The notes beneath the pieces were generated by a model, which did no database searches, was not told where the DNA came from, and saw only the letters and a program-made list of their open reading frames with translations. Source: Lysobacteraceae bacterium (GTDB taxonomy: Bacteria; Bdellovibrionota; UBA1018; JAGTJX01). Taken from it: a DNA stretch of 64,000 nt. The position numbers and the translations under genes were made by a program. This document shows, one piece after another, positions 1 through 9,455 of this stretch (its first letter is position 1; each line of letters opens with the position of its first letter). The stretch spans positions 173,090-237,089 of the forward strand of contig JAGTJX010000001.1 of assembly GCA_023657465.1 (NCBI GenBank), given 5' to 3'.

Positions 1-1037
1 CCTAAAAATCCGCAGCGAAAACCAAACCCTAATGCACTTGAAGTTTCAGGCTCAAACGAAACAGCCGAATCATTGAGCTGTAACTTTTCTAAAGCAACTT
101 TCAAATTCTGGTAGTCAACTGAGTCAATCGGATAGACTCCACAAAAAACCATGGGTTTTGCTTCTTTGAATCCCGAGAGAGGTTGAGTATCTGGAAACGT
201 GGTATCTAAAATCGTGTCTCCCACACGCATATCTCTTACGTCTTTAATTCCGCAAATCATTGCGCCCACTTCACCGCTCGCAATTTCATCTACTTCATGA
301 AACTTTGGAGTGAAGACACCTACTTTTTGAACTTCGTACTCTTTCACCACGTGAAAGAGTTTTACTTTCATTCCTGGTTTAATTTTTCCTTCAAAGACTC
401 TAAAAAGAGCGACGACTCCTTGATACGGATCGAACCAAGAATCAAAGATCAATGCGCGAAGGGGTTCGTCATCGGCGTCTTTTGGTGCTGGGAAGTTTTT
501 TACAACGGCTTCAAGACAATCTTCTATGCCAATGCCTGATTTTGCTGAAGCAAGAACTGAACGTGAAGTATCCACTAGCCCAATCGTGGATTCAATTTCA
601 GCTTTGACTGATTCAGGATCAGCTGAAGGCAAATCAATTTTATTAATGACCGGAAAAACTTCGAGATTTGCATCTAGTGCCATAAATACGTTGGCAAGCG
701 TCTGAGCTTCTACACCTTGAGAAGCATCAACGACAAGAATCGCTCCCTCACAAGCTGCTAGTGATCTTGAAACTTCATAAGTAAAATCTACGTGGCCAGG
801 AGTATCGATGAGATTCAGAATGTAATCTGCGCCATTTTTTGCTTTGTACTTGAGGCGTGCGCTTTGGGCCTTAATGGTGATCCCACGCTCACGTTCGATG
901 TCCATACTATCTAGGAGCTGAGCTTCCATGTTTCGCTTCTGAACAGTACCTGTGAACTCTAGGAATCGATCCGCAAGCGTGGACTTGCCGTGATCGATGT
1001 GTGCGATGATGCAAAAGTTACGTATGTTCTTGGACAT
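1..1037 (-). CDS. lepA: Elongation factor 4 (LepA), 3' part beyond window edge
   Basis: This is a translational GTPase that acts on the ribosome and back-translocates or remodels stalled elongation complexes. About 345 codons are visible and the frame is still open at base 1, so the C-terminal part (about 600 residues in the family) lies outside the window. The G1 motif AHIDHGKST is at residues 12-20, switch [10 protein letters not shown] at 78-85 and NKID at 132-135. The [12 protein letters not shown] stretch distinguishes LepA from EF-G. The ATG at 1037 gives the usual N-terminus. It diverges from the methyltransferase gene at 1109 across 71 bp, which must hold both promoters. Confidence 0.97.
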   Translation of the reverse strand, partial: MSKNIRNFCIIAHIDHGKSTLADRFLEFTGTVQKRNMEAQLLDSMDIERERGITIKAQSARLKYKAKNGADYILNLIDTPGHVDFTYEVSRSLAACEGAILVVDASQGVEAQTLANVFMALDANLEVFPVINKIDLPSADPESVKAEIESTIGLVDTSRSVLASAKSGIGIEDCLEAVVKNFPAPKDADDEPLRALIFDSWFDPYQGVVALFRVFEGKIKPGMKVKLFHVVKEYEVQKVGVFTPKFHEVDEIASGEVGAMICGIKDVRDMRVGDTILDTTFPDTQPLSGFKEAKPMVFCGVYPIDSVDYQNLKVALEKLQLNDSAVSFEPETSSALGFGFRCGFL

Positions 1038-1108
1038 GAACTATTTCTTTACCCTAAGGCACATCCAAAATCATTGACATATTGCAATAATAGGCCATAA
1101 AAAGAGCC

Positions 1109-2206
1109 ATGTCCGAGACCGTCGAAATAGCAATTCATGACATATCGCGTGGCGGCTCTGGAGTTGGAAAGACTTCTGCAGGCCAGGTCGTTTTTGTACC
1201 TTTTACGGCTCCCGGAGACCATATTCTGGCTCAAATAACTAAGCAAAAAAAGTACTATACCCATGCTCGTATTTTAGAAATTCTAAAGCCCTCACCCTTG
1301 AGGGTCACTCCCCAGTGTCCAGTGTTTGGTGTTTGTGGTGGATGCGAATGGCAACATCTATCTTACGAACTCCAGTGGAAGACTAAGTCTACGGGAGCGC
1401 TTAAGACCCTATCTAGAGCCGGCGTTGCAATAACTTGTCCTGTTGAAGAGTTTCCGGCAACAAACCCCTGGAACTATAGAAACCGTATTCAGCTACGTGG
1501 CTTATCCAATCAAATCGGCTTTAGAAAAAGAGAATCTACAGAATTAATAGCAATTGAACGCTGCTATATTGCGAGAGAAGAAATAAATTCAAATATTTCA
1601 AAACTGAAAGCTGAAGGAAAAAAATATAACCAAGAATACAAACTTGAAGTACAGGTCTCAGAGATAGGTACTATTGAAAGCACTTGGAATGACGTTCATG
1701 CAGCTTTAGGCTTTAGACAAGTGAATGATGAGCAAAATCTCAAATTAAAAAAATGGGTGAGCGATAATATCACTAAGAATCGTGAGCTTTTAGACCTCTT
1801 TGGCGGTAATGGAAACCTCTCTCTACACCTCCAAAATCAAATGACTAGAATTGAATGCGTCGACGTGAGCGCTCCAGCTAGTCATTCAACACAAAAAATT
1901 AAATTCGTTCCTTGGCCGGTTGAAAAATGGTTAAGAAAGCATTCTCTCGCCCCTACGCCCAACAATCCTAGATCAGCTATTATTGATCCACCACGTATAG
2001 GCATGGGAAAAAACTTTAAATTAATTGAACCCGAACTTTCAAAAATCTCCATTAACGAAATCATCCTTGTTAGTTGCGACGTGGATAGCTGGGCAAGAGA
2101 TTGTTCTGCATTTTTAAAGCAAGGTTGGAAATTAGAAAAAATCGCATTATTTGACCTTTTCCCACAAACTCATCATTTGGAATCTGTAGCAAAATGGGTA
2201 AAATGA
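1109..2206 (+). CDS. RNA m5U methyltransferase, RumA/TrmA family
   Basis: This enzyme transfers a methyl group from SAM to C5 of a uridine in rRNA or tRNA. An N-terminal TRAM-like domain (about residues 1-60) is followed by the cluster cysteines Cys70, Cys76, Cys79 and, later, Cys152, spaced as in RumA, which binds a 4Fe-4S cluster. The SAM motif LLDLFGGNGNLSL is near 227-239 and IIDPPRIGMG at 291-300. The catalytic Cys323 sits in VSCDVDSWARD and the base Glu358 in THHLESV. At 365 residues it is shorter than E. coli RumA (433). The target base (U747, U1939 or tRNA U54) cannot be told from sequence. The next gene starts 6 bp downstream, so they probably share a transcript. Confidence 0.88.
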   Translation: MSETVEIAIHDISRGGSGVGKTSAGQVVFVPFTAPGDHILAQITKQKKYYTHARILEILKPSPLRVTPQCPVFGVCGGCEWQHLSYELQWKTKSTGALKTLSRAGVAITCPVEEFPATNPWNYRNRIQLRGLSNQIGFRKRESTELIAIERCYIAREEINSNISKLKAEGKKYNQEYKLEVQVSEIGTIESTWNDVHAALGFRQVNDEQNLKLKKWVSDNITKNRELLDLFGGNGNLSLHLQNQMTRIECVDVSAPASHSTQKIKFVPWPVEKWLRKHSLAPTPNNPRSAIIDPPRIGMGKNFKLIEPELSKISINEIILVSCDVDSWARDCSAFLKQGWKLEKIALFDLFPQTHHLESVAKWVK

Positions 2207-2211
2207 ACTGA

Positions 2212-3615
2212 ATGAGCGGAGATACATTTTTTAAACAACTTGATGAACAGTTTGCCAAAGACTTTTACACACGTGAGCCAAGCGAGCTCGCTGAATACGG
2301 CAAAGACTGGACAAAAGTTTTCCTACCCAATCCTTGCGCAATTGCGTTTCCGAGATCAGCAATTGAAGTTTCAAAACTTGTAAAACTCTGCGTAAAAAAC
2401 AAAGTCGCAATCGTACCCAGTGGCGGACGCACTGGACTTGCTGGAGGAGCAGTAGCTCCAAATGGTGAAATTGTTTTAAGTCTTAAGAGAATGAACAAAA
2501 TGCAACCAGTGAACCCAACTTCGCTTACTGTAAGAGTGGAAGCAGGCGCTGTGACTCAAGCCGTTCACGAACACTGTGCTCCAGAAGGACTCACTTGGCC
2601 TGTAGATTTTGCGTCAAAGGGTTCTTCTACAATTGGCGGTAATATTTCAACCAATGCAGGTGGAGTTAAGGTCATTCGTTACGGACTCACGCGAAATTGG
2701 GTATTAGGACTTCAAGTCGTAACTATGAACGGCGACATCATTGAGTTCAATGGAGATTTAGAAAAAAATAATTCTGGAACCGACCTGAGGCAACTCTTCA
2801 TTGGAACTGAAGGCACTCTCGGAATCATTACGGAAGCGACGTTAAAGCTTGCACGTCTTCCAGGAGAGCTTGATGTGTTCTTCTTCGGACTTAAGTCTAT
2901 CCCTGATGTTCTTAAGTTATTCACCGAAGCGAGACGTGGGCCATTCACTCTCAATGCTTTCGAGACATTCACCGATAACTGCCTCAAAGCCGTTTTAAAT
3001 CATCGAAAAATGTATTCCCCACTTACAAGCGACTCTCCTTGTTATGTATTGATGGAAGTCGAAAGAGCAACAACTTCAGCGAGTAAAAACGAAGTAGAAA
3101 ACTGGTTGGCTTCACTTTTTGATCGTGAACTAGTCTGTGACGGTGTCCTTGCACAAACACCGAGAGAGGCAACCGATATCTGGACACTGCGGGAAGGAAT
3201 CGCCGAGAGTCTTGCTGCTATCAACATGAATCATAAGCACGATGTCTCTGTTCCTATCGCAAAGCTTGAACCCTTCATTGCAGAGCTCTCTCAATCACTT
3301 AAACAAACTTACAAACAGTTTAATGCTTTCGTTTTTGGACATATCGGTGATGGAAACTTACATTTTAACGTCGTGAAACCAAACGACATGAGCAAAGAAG
3401 ATTTTCTGAAGAACATGTCATTTATCGATCAAGACTTATTCAAACTTATTCAGAAATATTCTGGATCGGTTTCTGCCGAACATGGAATCGGACTGCTCAA
3501 GAAAAAAGCTCTGCATTACACAAGAACTTCTGTAGAGATGGTTTACTTAAAATCTATTAAGAAAGTATTTGACCCAGAGAATCTACTTAATCCCGGTAAG
3601 ATTTTTGACTTGTAG
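2212..3615 (+). CDS. FAD-linked 2-hydroxyacid oxidase/dehydrogenase, GlcD-like
   Basis: This is a flavoenzyme of the vanillyl-alcohol-oxidase fold that oxidises a D-2-hydroxyacid such as glycolate, D-lactate or D-2-hydroxyglutarate. The N-terminal FAD-binding-4 domain has PSGGRTGLAGGAV at residues 69-81 and GNISTNAGG near 145. The C-terminal oxidase domain has FGHIGDGNLHF at 375 and SAEHGIGLLKK at 421, both typical of the D-2-hydroxyglutarate/D-lactate branch. At 467 residues it is full length. There are no GlcE or GlcF partners nearby, so a standalone D-2-hydroxyacid dehydrogenase is more likely than glycolate oxidase. Its last 29 bp overlap the end of the convergent histidine kinase. Confidence 0.85.
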   Translation: MSGDTFFKQLDEQFAKDFYTREPSELAEYGKDWTKVFLPNPCAIAFPRSAIEVSKLVKLCVKNKVAIVPSGGRTGLAGGAVAPNGEIVLSLKRMNKMQPVNPTSLTVRVEAGAVTQAVHEHCAPEGLTWPVDFASKGSSTIGGNISTNAGGVKVIRYGLTRNWVLGLQVVTMNGDIIEFNGDLEKNNSGTDLRQLFIGTEGTLGIITEATLKLARLPGELDVFFFGLKSIPDVLKLFTEARRGPFTLNAFETFTDNCLKAVLNHRKMYSPLTSDSPCYVLMEVERATTSASKNEVENWLASLFDRELVCDGVLAQTPREATDIWTLREGIAESLAAINMNHKHDVSVPIAKLEPFIAELSQSLKQTYKQFNAFVFGHIGDGNLHFNVVKPNDMSKEDFLKNMSFIDQDLFKLIQKYSGSVSAEHGIGLLKKKALHYTRTSVEMVYLKSIKKVFDPENLLNPGKIFDL

Positions 3616-5062
3616 AGTTTGGCTGAAGCTTAGGCCATCTAATATAAAACCTAGTATTCTTCGATGTCTCATCCAGCCCAACTACTCCATGATGAGCCTT
3701 CAAGATTCCAGTAGAAATACTTAAACCTAATCCTGTACCTTTTCCTGCAGACTTCGTTGTAAAAAACGGATTCATAATTTTCTCAGCTATCTCAGGTGGA
3801 ATTCCAGGTCCTGAGTCAGTCACCGCAATCTCAATATCACGCCCAAGATCTTTAACAGAGACTTTAACCCATTTCTCAGACAATCCTTCGATTGCATCAA
3901 TAGCGTTATTGAAAAGGTTCATGATCACTTGAGAAATTTGAACCGAGCGACATTCAACATCGATAGTTTCGTCGTAAGGCTCAATTGTAAGCAAAACATC
4001 TTTTTTCTTAAAGTTTACCTGAGCAAAATCAATGGTTTCTTTTAGAACATTTGAAATGAGTACTGTCTCAATCGGATCTTGCTCACCATCTCTTGAAAAG
4101 GTTTTTAAGCCTTTTACTATTTTAGCAATTCGATCTCCTGCGCGAACTAACATCTCACCTGGTTTTTTAAATAAAGGATTTTTTGCGATCTCATCGCCGA
4201 CACTAATAATAATCTGCAACGGATTATTGATCTCATGTGCAATGCCGCTCGCCATTTCACCAAGAGCTGCCATTCTTGCTTGATGAATATTTCTGGCTTT
4301 CTCTGTTTCTACTTCTTTTTCTAATTCCTTGAGTTTGGTGTGATCAATTCCAATAAGAACAATGTTATCTTGATCCCCATACTTAGCTGCACTCAATAAA
4401 AAATGCCTTGTTCCAAAGGGTCCAATTATCTGTGTTTCTGTTTGTGTTGATTTTTCGGATTTATTATCGCTGAATTTTTTTAACCATAGCTTCGTTTTAT
4501 TTTCAGTTTTCTCATCAACATTAAGGCTTAAGAATCCATAGGGTTTACCAATAAAAGCTTCATGAGTAACACCCGAGACCGTCGAAAGAGACTCATTGAC
4601 TCCAATGTAAGTGAGATCGCTTTTTAACCAAGACACATAGCCAGGAATAGCATTCATGAGTGTCATTAAATGACTCGATTGGTTCATATATCCAAGCTCA
4701 AGTCCTTTATTTTCAGACACATCTTGAATATACCCAAAGAGATGCTCACCATTAGATTTGATACTGGCTTCTAGCCAGACCCAGGACTCTTCCTGTGTTA
4801 AAAGTCGAAATGTTACTTTAACTGATTCCTCTAACTTGTTCTTAATGATATGATTAATTTCTGAAAAAATTTTATTTATATCATCCTTGTGAATAAGTTC
4901 TTTTATTTTTTCAAAATCTAGTTTTTTTAAATCTTCCGATGAATAGCCAGTCACAGCCCAGACTTGATCGCTGAGATGAGTTATTTTTTTAGAGTTAATA
5001 TTAACACTGAAAAAGGCTCCTGATATACATGACTCTAATGCGGAAAAATATTCAGGATTCAT
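3587..5062 (-). CDS. PAS-domain sensor histidine kinase
   Basis: This is a cytosolic two-component sensor kinase of 491 residues with no membrane segment. Two PAS-like domains occupy about residues 1-120 and 130-245. A short coiled coil leads into the HisKA dimerisation helix, where the phospho-acceptor His276 lies in the motif AHEINNP. The ATPase domain follows, with the N-box VIMNLFNNAIDAI, the G1 box DSGPGIPPE and the G2 box GKGTGLGLSIS. No response regulator is adjacent, so it is an orphan kinase. It shares one base with the serA stop (5062), which suggests co-transcription with serA. The signal is unknown. Confidence 0.9.
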   Translation of the reverse strand: MNPEYFSALESCISGAFFSVNINSKKITHLSDQVWAVTGYSSEDLKKLDFEKIKELIHKDDINKIFSEINHIIKNKLEESVKVTFRLLTQEESWVWLEASIKSNGEHLFGYIQDVSENKGLELGYMNQSSHLMTLMNAIPGYVSWLKSDLTYIGVNESLSTVSGVTHEAFIGKPYGFLSLNVDEKTENKTKLWLKKFSDNKSEKSTQTETQIIGPFGTRHFLLSAAKYGDQDNIVLIGIDHTKLKELEKEVETEKARNIHQARMAALGEMASGIAHEINNPLQIIISVGDEIAKNPLFKKPGEMLVRAGDRIAKIVKGLKTFSRDGEQDPIETVLISNVLKETIDFAQVNFKKKDVLLTIEPYDETIDVECRSVQISQVIMNLFNNAIDAIEGLSEKWVKVSVKDLGRDIEIAVTDSGPGIPPEIAEKIMNPFFTTKSAGKGTGLGLSISTGILKAHHGVVGLDETSKNTRFYIRWPKLQPNSTSQKSYRD

Positions 5063-6267
5063 TAAATCACTCGTGTTCGGATTGAAGTTTTTAGTCCGTT
5101 GATTTCAGAAATCATTTTGTTTTGAATTGGCTGATCTAAATCGATGATGAGATAACCAATCGTTGCATCAGTTGAAAGTGCTTGAGCCTGAATATTCGCA
5201 CCAGACTCGGAGATAATCCTGTTAATATCCTTAAGAACACCAGGAACGTTTTTGTGAATATTGATGATTCTATGATTCTTAGGATCTTTTGTAAGATCAA
5301 TTTTTGGGAAGTTCACACACATTTGAGTGGAAGCGTCTTTTAGATAAGAAATAAGAAGTGCCGCTACTTCTCTTCCAATATTACCTTGTGCTTCTTCTGT
5401 TGCTCCTCCGATATGTGGAGTGAGAATGACGTTGTTCAAGTTTTGCAATTCAACCTTAAATCCATCGGTATTCCCTTCAGGCTCAGTAGGAAACACATCA
5501 ATGGCTGCTCCTCCAATATGACCTGACTTCAAATTTGAAATGAGGGAAGGAATCTGCACTACTTTTCCACGACTAGCATTAATGAGGAAAGCTCCGGGTT
5601 TCATTGCCTTCATTTCTTCTGGTCCCATCATTTCATGAGTGAACTGAGTTTCTGGAACGTGAAATGTCACAACATCTGATTCAGCAAGAAGCTCAGCAAG
5701 TGACGGCATGGGCTTAGCATTACCCAGTGGTAGCTTAGAGTTGATGTCATAAAACACCACTCTCATTCCCATACCTTCTGCGAGGTAGGAGACCTGAGAC
5801 CCAATGTTTCCGTAGCCAACAATACCTACAGTTTTACCTCTGACTTCAAAACATTTATCTGATTTTTTGTTCCAAGTGCCTCGGTGCATTTCATTGTTTC
5901 GAGTTCCGAGCTGCCTAGAGAGCATGACTATTTCTCCAATCACCATTTCAGCTACGCTGCGTGTATTACTGAACGGTGCATTAAAAACTGGTATCCCAAA
6001 AGAATTAGCAGCATCCAGATCCACTTGATTTGTACCCACGCAGAAACATCCTATAGTCTCTAAATGCTGGGCATTTGCGATAACTTCTTTAGTAATTTGA
6101 GTTTTGCTGCGAATCCCTAGAACATCAAAATCTTTGAGCTTAGTTTTGAGCTCTTCAGTGTTTAAAGCTGTCTTCACTTGTTCCACTTCAAAACCGGCTT
6201 GAATAAAAAGATCGCGGGCTAAAGCATGAATGTTCTCTAGGATTAAAACTCTCTTCTTCTTGGACAT
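5062..6267 (-). CDS. serA: D-3-phosphoglycerate dehydrogenase
   Basis: This enzyme catalyses the NAD-dependent oxidation of 3-phosphoglycerate, the first step of serine synthesis, in the cytosol. The protein has 401 residues, close to the 410 of E. coli SerA. The Rossmann motif GIVGYGNIGSQ is at about 148-158, and the substrate/catalytic signatures NAPFSNTRSVAE and TPHIGGATEEAQ are present. The C-terminal 75 residues form an ACT domain, the usual site of serine feedback inhibition. The 3' end abuts the histidine kinase gene. The start at 6267 is 24 bp from the divergent terC start. Confidence 0.94.
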   Translation of the reverse strand: MSKKKRVLILENIHALARDLFIQAGFEVEQVKTALNTEELKTKLKDFDVLGIRSKTQITKEVIANAQHLETIGCFCVGTNQVDLDAANSFGIPVFNAPFSNTRSVAEMVIGEIVMLSRQLGTRNNEMHRGTWNKKSDKCFEVRGKTVGIVGYGNIGSQVSYLAEGMGMRVVFYDINSKLPLGNAKPMPSLAELLAESDVVTFHVPETQFTHEMMGPEEMKAMKPGAFLINASRGKVVQIPSLISNLKSGHIGGAAIDVFPTEPEGNTDGFKVELQNLNNVILTPHIGGATEEAQGNIGREVAALLISYLKDASTQMCVNFPKIDLTKDPKNHRIINIHKNVPGVLKDINRIISESGANIQAQALSTDATIGYLIIDLDQPIQNKMISEINGLKTSIRTRVI

Positions 6268-6290
6268 ATTTAAGGTATAACATACACCAC

Positions 6291-6956
6291 ATGTTCAGTT
6301 TCGAAAATTTACTCATGATTGGTTTTTTGGGAGTCCTTGAAGTTATATTGTCAGTTGATAACGCCTTAGTTCTGGCGATTTTAGCTAGCCAACTTCCAAA
6401 AGAGCAGCAGAAGAAAGCATTGACCTACGGTATGGCGGGTGCTTTCTTTTTTAGAGTCGTCGCTATAGCTGCTGCCAATTATTTGATTCACCTAAATTGG
6501 ATTAAATTTGTAGGTGGCGGATATCTTGTTTGGCTTGCAATGAAAAATCTCATTGCGGGTCATGAGTCTGATAATGAAGACAAAGTCAAACCAGCTTCTC
6601 CTCAGTTTTGGAAGGCCGTTATGATGATTCAATTCACTGATATTGCATTTGCAGTGGATTCTATTCTTGCTGCAGTAGCAATCTCTAATCAGTTCTGGAT
6701 CATTGTCTGCGGAGGTTTCATTGGAATCGTAATGATTCGTTTTGCAGCGACCGGATTCATGAAGTTGTTAGAAAAATTCCCTAGATTCAATCAAGCAGCC
6801 TACTTACTAGTGCTTACCATTGGAATCAAAGTGATCTTAGAGGGATTCCATATCCCTGGTCTTGATTTTCATACAGTAGGTTCACCGGCATTCCTTGGAT
6901 TCTGGATCATGATGATGACCTGCTTCCTCTATGGGTTCTCAGGAAAATCTAAATAG
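6291..6956 (+). CDS. TerC family integral membrane protein
   Basis: This is a polytopic inner-membrane protein of 221 residues with about seven hydrophobic helices. TerC proteins are linked to metal (Mn2+) efflux and to metal loading of exported proteins. The family signatures are visible: EVILSVDNALVLAILASQLP near residue 17 and QFTDIAFAVDSILAAVAIS near residue 115, each with the conserved Asp in a membrane helix. It is the short single-domain form without CBS or CorC domains. Its 3' end overlaps the convergent lipoprotein gene by 8 bp. The substrate is not determinable here. Confidence 0.9.
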   Translation: MFSFENLLMIGFLGVLEVILSVDNALVLAILASQLPKEQQKKALTYGMAGAFFFRVVAIAAANYLIHLNWIKFVGGGYLVWLAMKNLIAGHESDNEDKVKPASPQFWKAVMMIQFTDIAFAVDSILAAVAISNQFWIIVCGGFIGIVMIRFAATGFMKLLEKFPRFNQAAYLLVLTIGIKVILEGFHIPGLDFHTVGSPAFLGFWIMMMTCFLYGFSGKSK

Positions 6957-7515
6957 CACATGGCGTAGAGTTCGCAAACCAAACTGCCTGCGCTGAAATA
7001 GAAGCTCTACTTGCAGAGTCAAAAAAAGTTAGTGGGCAAATAGGAGTTCCATCTTGATAAACAATCACTATAATTGTTGCAATACTTGAAGTGTAGGTCA
7101 TAGAGCCAATCGAATTAACTCCTTTAACAACATAATCACCCACCCGCACATTTCCTAAATTAGTAATGCCAGTAATCTTTATGGAATAACGTGCATTAAA
7201 ATAAACCGTTACGTTATTAGTACTATTAGCCAGTCCGGTTTCAACGAGACTCACCACTCCAGTTACAGGTGCCCTTACATTTACTGCTGCAAGGTTTACA
7301 GTGTTTTGCCACCGAAATCCCTGTGTTGTTGCAGTAAAACCAGTGAATGCTGTACCAACACCAAACTGAGAAACGAGCGAAGAACTATCGATTGGTAAAG
7401 TCATATCTGGAATCGCTGCCGGTTCTGCTGCCAATTGAAGTGGAGCATAGTTTTGTCCACAGCTTTCTAAAACCAAGGCTGATAAAACTATCAATAACGA
7501 AATATTATTTCTCAT
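6949..7515 (-). CDS. Lipoprotein with M23-like fold possible, function unknown
   Basis: A 188-residue exported protein. A hydrophobic signal segment ends in the lipobox LESC at residues 16-19, so Cys19 is probably lipidated. The mature part (FGVGTAFTGFTATTQGFRWQNTV..VRAPVTGVVSLV) resembles the start of a lysostaphin/M23 domain, where such proteins read 'GF..P....VVAP.dGvV', but I see no clear HxxxD or HxH zinc ligands. If related, it would be a degenerate, non-catalytic member. The gene overlaps the upstream beta-barrel-like gene by 4 bp (stop/start overlap), so the two are probably co-expressed envelope proteins. Confidence 0.7.
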   Translation of the reverse strand: MRNNISLLIVLSALVLESCGQNYAPLQLAAEPAAIPDMTLPIDSSSLVSQFGVGTAFTGFTATTQGFRWQNTVNLAAVNVRAPVTGVVSLVETGLANSTNNVTVYFNARYSIKITGITNLGNVRVGDYVVKGVNSIGSMTYTSSIATIIVIVYQDGTPICPLTFFDSASRASISAQAVWFANSTPCAI

Positions 7516-8066
7516 AGCTCATACCTCACGCTTACAACTTGGTTTGCAAGAACCATGGACGCAGTTCCATAAAGTAGTGTCACAGGAAACGTAAGAGAAA
7601 GCCCAAACTGTCTCCAAACTGTAAATTCAAATCCAGGAACAACCTGTGCTGCAAAAACAATTCCTGCATTCGTTGTCGTTGAAATAGCTGTGGAAGGTAA
7701 TGCCAAGGTCGTATACATACCACCGAATAGAATAGCGAACGTTGGCGAGAACCAAGAAGATTGTTTGATGAGATCTGGATGAGTCCTCAGTCCTACGTAA
7801 CCCGCAAAACCCATGAGATTCATTCCTGCTGGGGCACTTTTCAGTGGAAGTAGCAGGAACTGACCTGAGATCACTGCTTGATAATTACCTTTGAAAAAGT
7901 CGGAATCAACAAAGGCAGTTAAATTTGCACCAATAGGGTTTGTATATTTCTGCGCACTACTACCAAGCGGGTTGAAGTTTTCATACCCTGCACTAATGGA
8001 GTGCAGAGAAGTTGCATGAGCACTTGAAAGAGAAAACACCAACATTAACCACGCTATATTTCGCAT
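7512..8066 (-). CDS. Small outer-membrane beta-barrel-like protein
   Basis: A 184-residue protein with a cleavable signal peptide (MRNIAWLMLVFSLSSAHA). The rest alternates aromatic and hydrophobic residues with Gly-rich turns and ends in VVSVRYEL, as expected for an eight-stranded outer-membrane barrel or porin-like protein. No named family is recognised. It is the first gene of a two-gene unit with the lipoprotein at 6949-7515 (4 bp overlap). It lies 43 bp downstream of tig on the same strand. Confidence 0.7.
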   Translation of the reverse strand: MRNIAWLMLVFSLSSAHATSLHSISAGYENFNPLGSSAQKYTNPIGANLTAFVDSDFFKGNYQAVISGQFLLLPLKSAPAGMNLMGFAGYVGLRTHPDLIKQSSWFSPTFAILFGGMYTTLALPSTAISTTTNAGIVFAAQVVPGFEFTVWRQFGLSLTFPVTLLYGTASMVLANQVVSVRYEL

Positions 8067-8109
8067 AGTTAAATTTTGAGTGCGTTAGGCTAAAAAATCA
8101 ATGAAAGCT

Positions 8110-9426
8110 TTATACTTCCTTAATCTTTGCTTGAGATACAACCCATGAAAGAGTTTCATCTTCGAGAAGACGGTATCTCAAATTGTCTTTTCTCTCGGGA
8201 TTGCGGTCAAAAAACTGTCGAATTTCCGTTTCAGGCTTATTCATGCTCTCTGCGATGCGCTTCATTTCGAATTCAACGTCTGCATCCTTAACTGCAATGG
8301 ATTCCTTCTTAGAAATCGCATGAAGGATGAGACCTGCCTTAACTTGGCTCAGTGCTTTTTGATCGATCGATTCTTTTTGTGATTTGAGTGCATCTGTAAT
8401 CATCGCTTGATTGAATCCCTGACGCTGAAGTGAGTCTGTGAACTCCAAAGCCACTTCTTTAGATTGAGACTCGACAAGAGTTTGTGGAACATCGACAGGG
8501 TTCTTCTCAATGAGAAGAGCAAGCATGTCGTTTCTGAGCTTGCGATTCACTTCATCTGTTTTGTTTTTGAGAAGGAACTCGCGCGCTTTAGTTTTCACAT
8601 CAGATACATCTTCGTATCCAGCTTGCTTTGCAAACTCGTCAGAAATTTCTGGAAGAACTTTTTGTTTCACTTCTTTGACTTTCACAGAGAACTCAACTGT
8701 ATTACCTGCGAGGTCTTTTTCTGGATAATCTTTCTCATAAGTGATTTTGAAAGTGTTTTCAGAGTTCGACATCACTCCTAAAAAGTTTTTTTCGAATTCA
8801 GGAAGGAGCTCGCCTTTTCCTAAGAACGCTTGTCTATGACCTTTTAAATTTTTAAGAGGCTTGGGACCTTCTTCAGTTTGCAAGAAACCTTCGTAGTCAA
8901 ACTCAACGAAATCACCAGTAACTGCCTTGTAGCCATCTTCAGTTGGGTTGAGTTGTGCTAGTTGCTCTCTTAGACCGGTAAGGACTGTTTCAATCTCTTC
9001 GTCTTTGATTTCGACTTTGTCTCTTTTAATGCTGAGACCTTTGTATTCTTTGGGTTCAACTTCTGGAAGAACTTCTACTGTTGCAGTGAATTTGAACTCT
9101 TTGCTCTCTTCTAGTCCTTGATTGTTCTCAGTATCTATACTCTCAACCATCGGGCGTCCGATTGATCTCAACTTGTTCTCTCTCATGACTTGGAAAACAG
9201 AATCATCGATGAGTGTATTGAACACACTCGATCTGATATCAGAGCCATAATATTTTTTTACAAGATCCAGAGGCACATGACCTTTACGAAACCCTTTAAG
9301 GTTTGCATTGGACTGAGCTTCTCTCAGTTTTACTGCGTAAATTTTTGAAACTTGTTCTGCAGGAATAGTGATGATCATTTTACGTGAAATATTGGACGGT
9401 TTTTCAATTTTGACTTCTAGATTCAT
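8110..9426 (-). CDS. tig: Trigger factor, ribosome-associated chaperone/PPIase
   Basis: Trigger factor binds ribosomal protein L23 at the exit tunnel and protects nascent chains. The protein has 438 residues, close to the usual 430-450. The ribosome-docking signature GFRKGHVP is at about residues 44-51. The FKBP-type PPIase domain follows (about 150-245, including GDFVEFDYEGFL and FLGKGELLPEFEKNF), and then a long helical C-terminal chaperone domain. A clpPX operon, often found next to tig, is not seen in this window. truA lies 30 bp upstream on the same strand. Confidence 0.96.
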   Translation of the reverse strand: MNLEVKIEKPSNISRKMIITIPAEQVSKIYAVKLREAQSNANLKGFRKGHVPLDLVKKYYGSDIRSSVFNTLIDDSVFQVMRENKLRSIGRPMVESIDTENNQGLEESKEFKFTATVEVLPEVEPKEYKGLSIKRDKVEIKDEEIETVLTGLREQLAQLNPTEDGYKAVTGDFVEFDYEGFLQTEEGPKPLKNLKGHRQAFLGKGELLPEFEKNFLGVMSNSENTFKITYEKDYPEKDLAGNTVEFSVKVKEVKQKVLPEISDEFAKQAGYEDVSDVKTKAREFLLKNKTDEVNRKLRNDMLALLIEKNPVDVPQTLVESQSKEVALEFTDSLQRQGFNQAMITDALKSQKESIDQKALSQVKAGLILHAISKKESIAVKDADVEFEMKRIAESMNKPETEIRQFFDRNPERKDNLRYRLLEDETLSWVVSQAKIKEV

Positions 9427-9455
9427 AGGTGTTTTGGGTTGTACTGCAAGAGGGG

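Noticed and set aside
8464-8781. 105-codon open frame on the plus strand
   Set aside because: Antisense to tig and low-complexity; no ribosome site.
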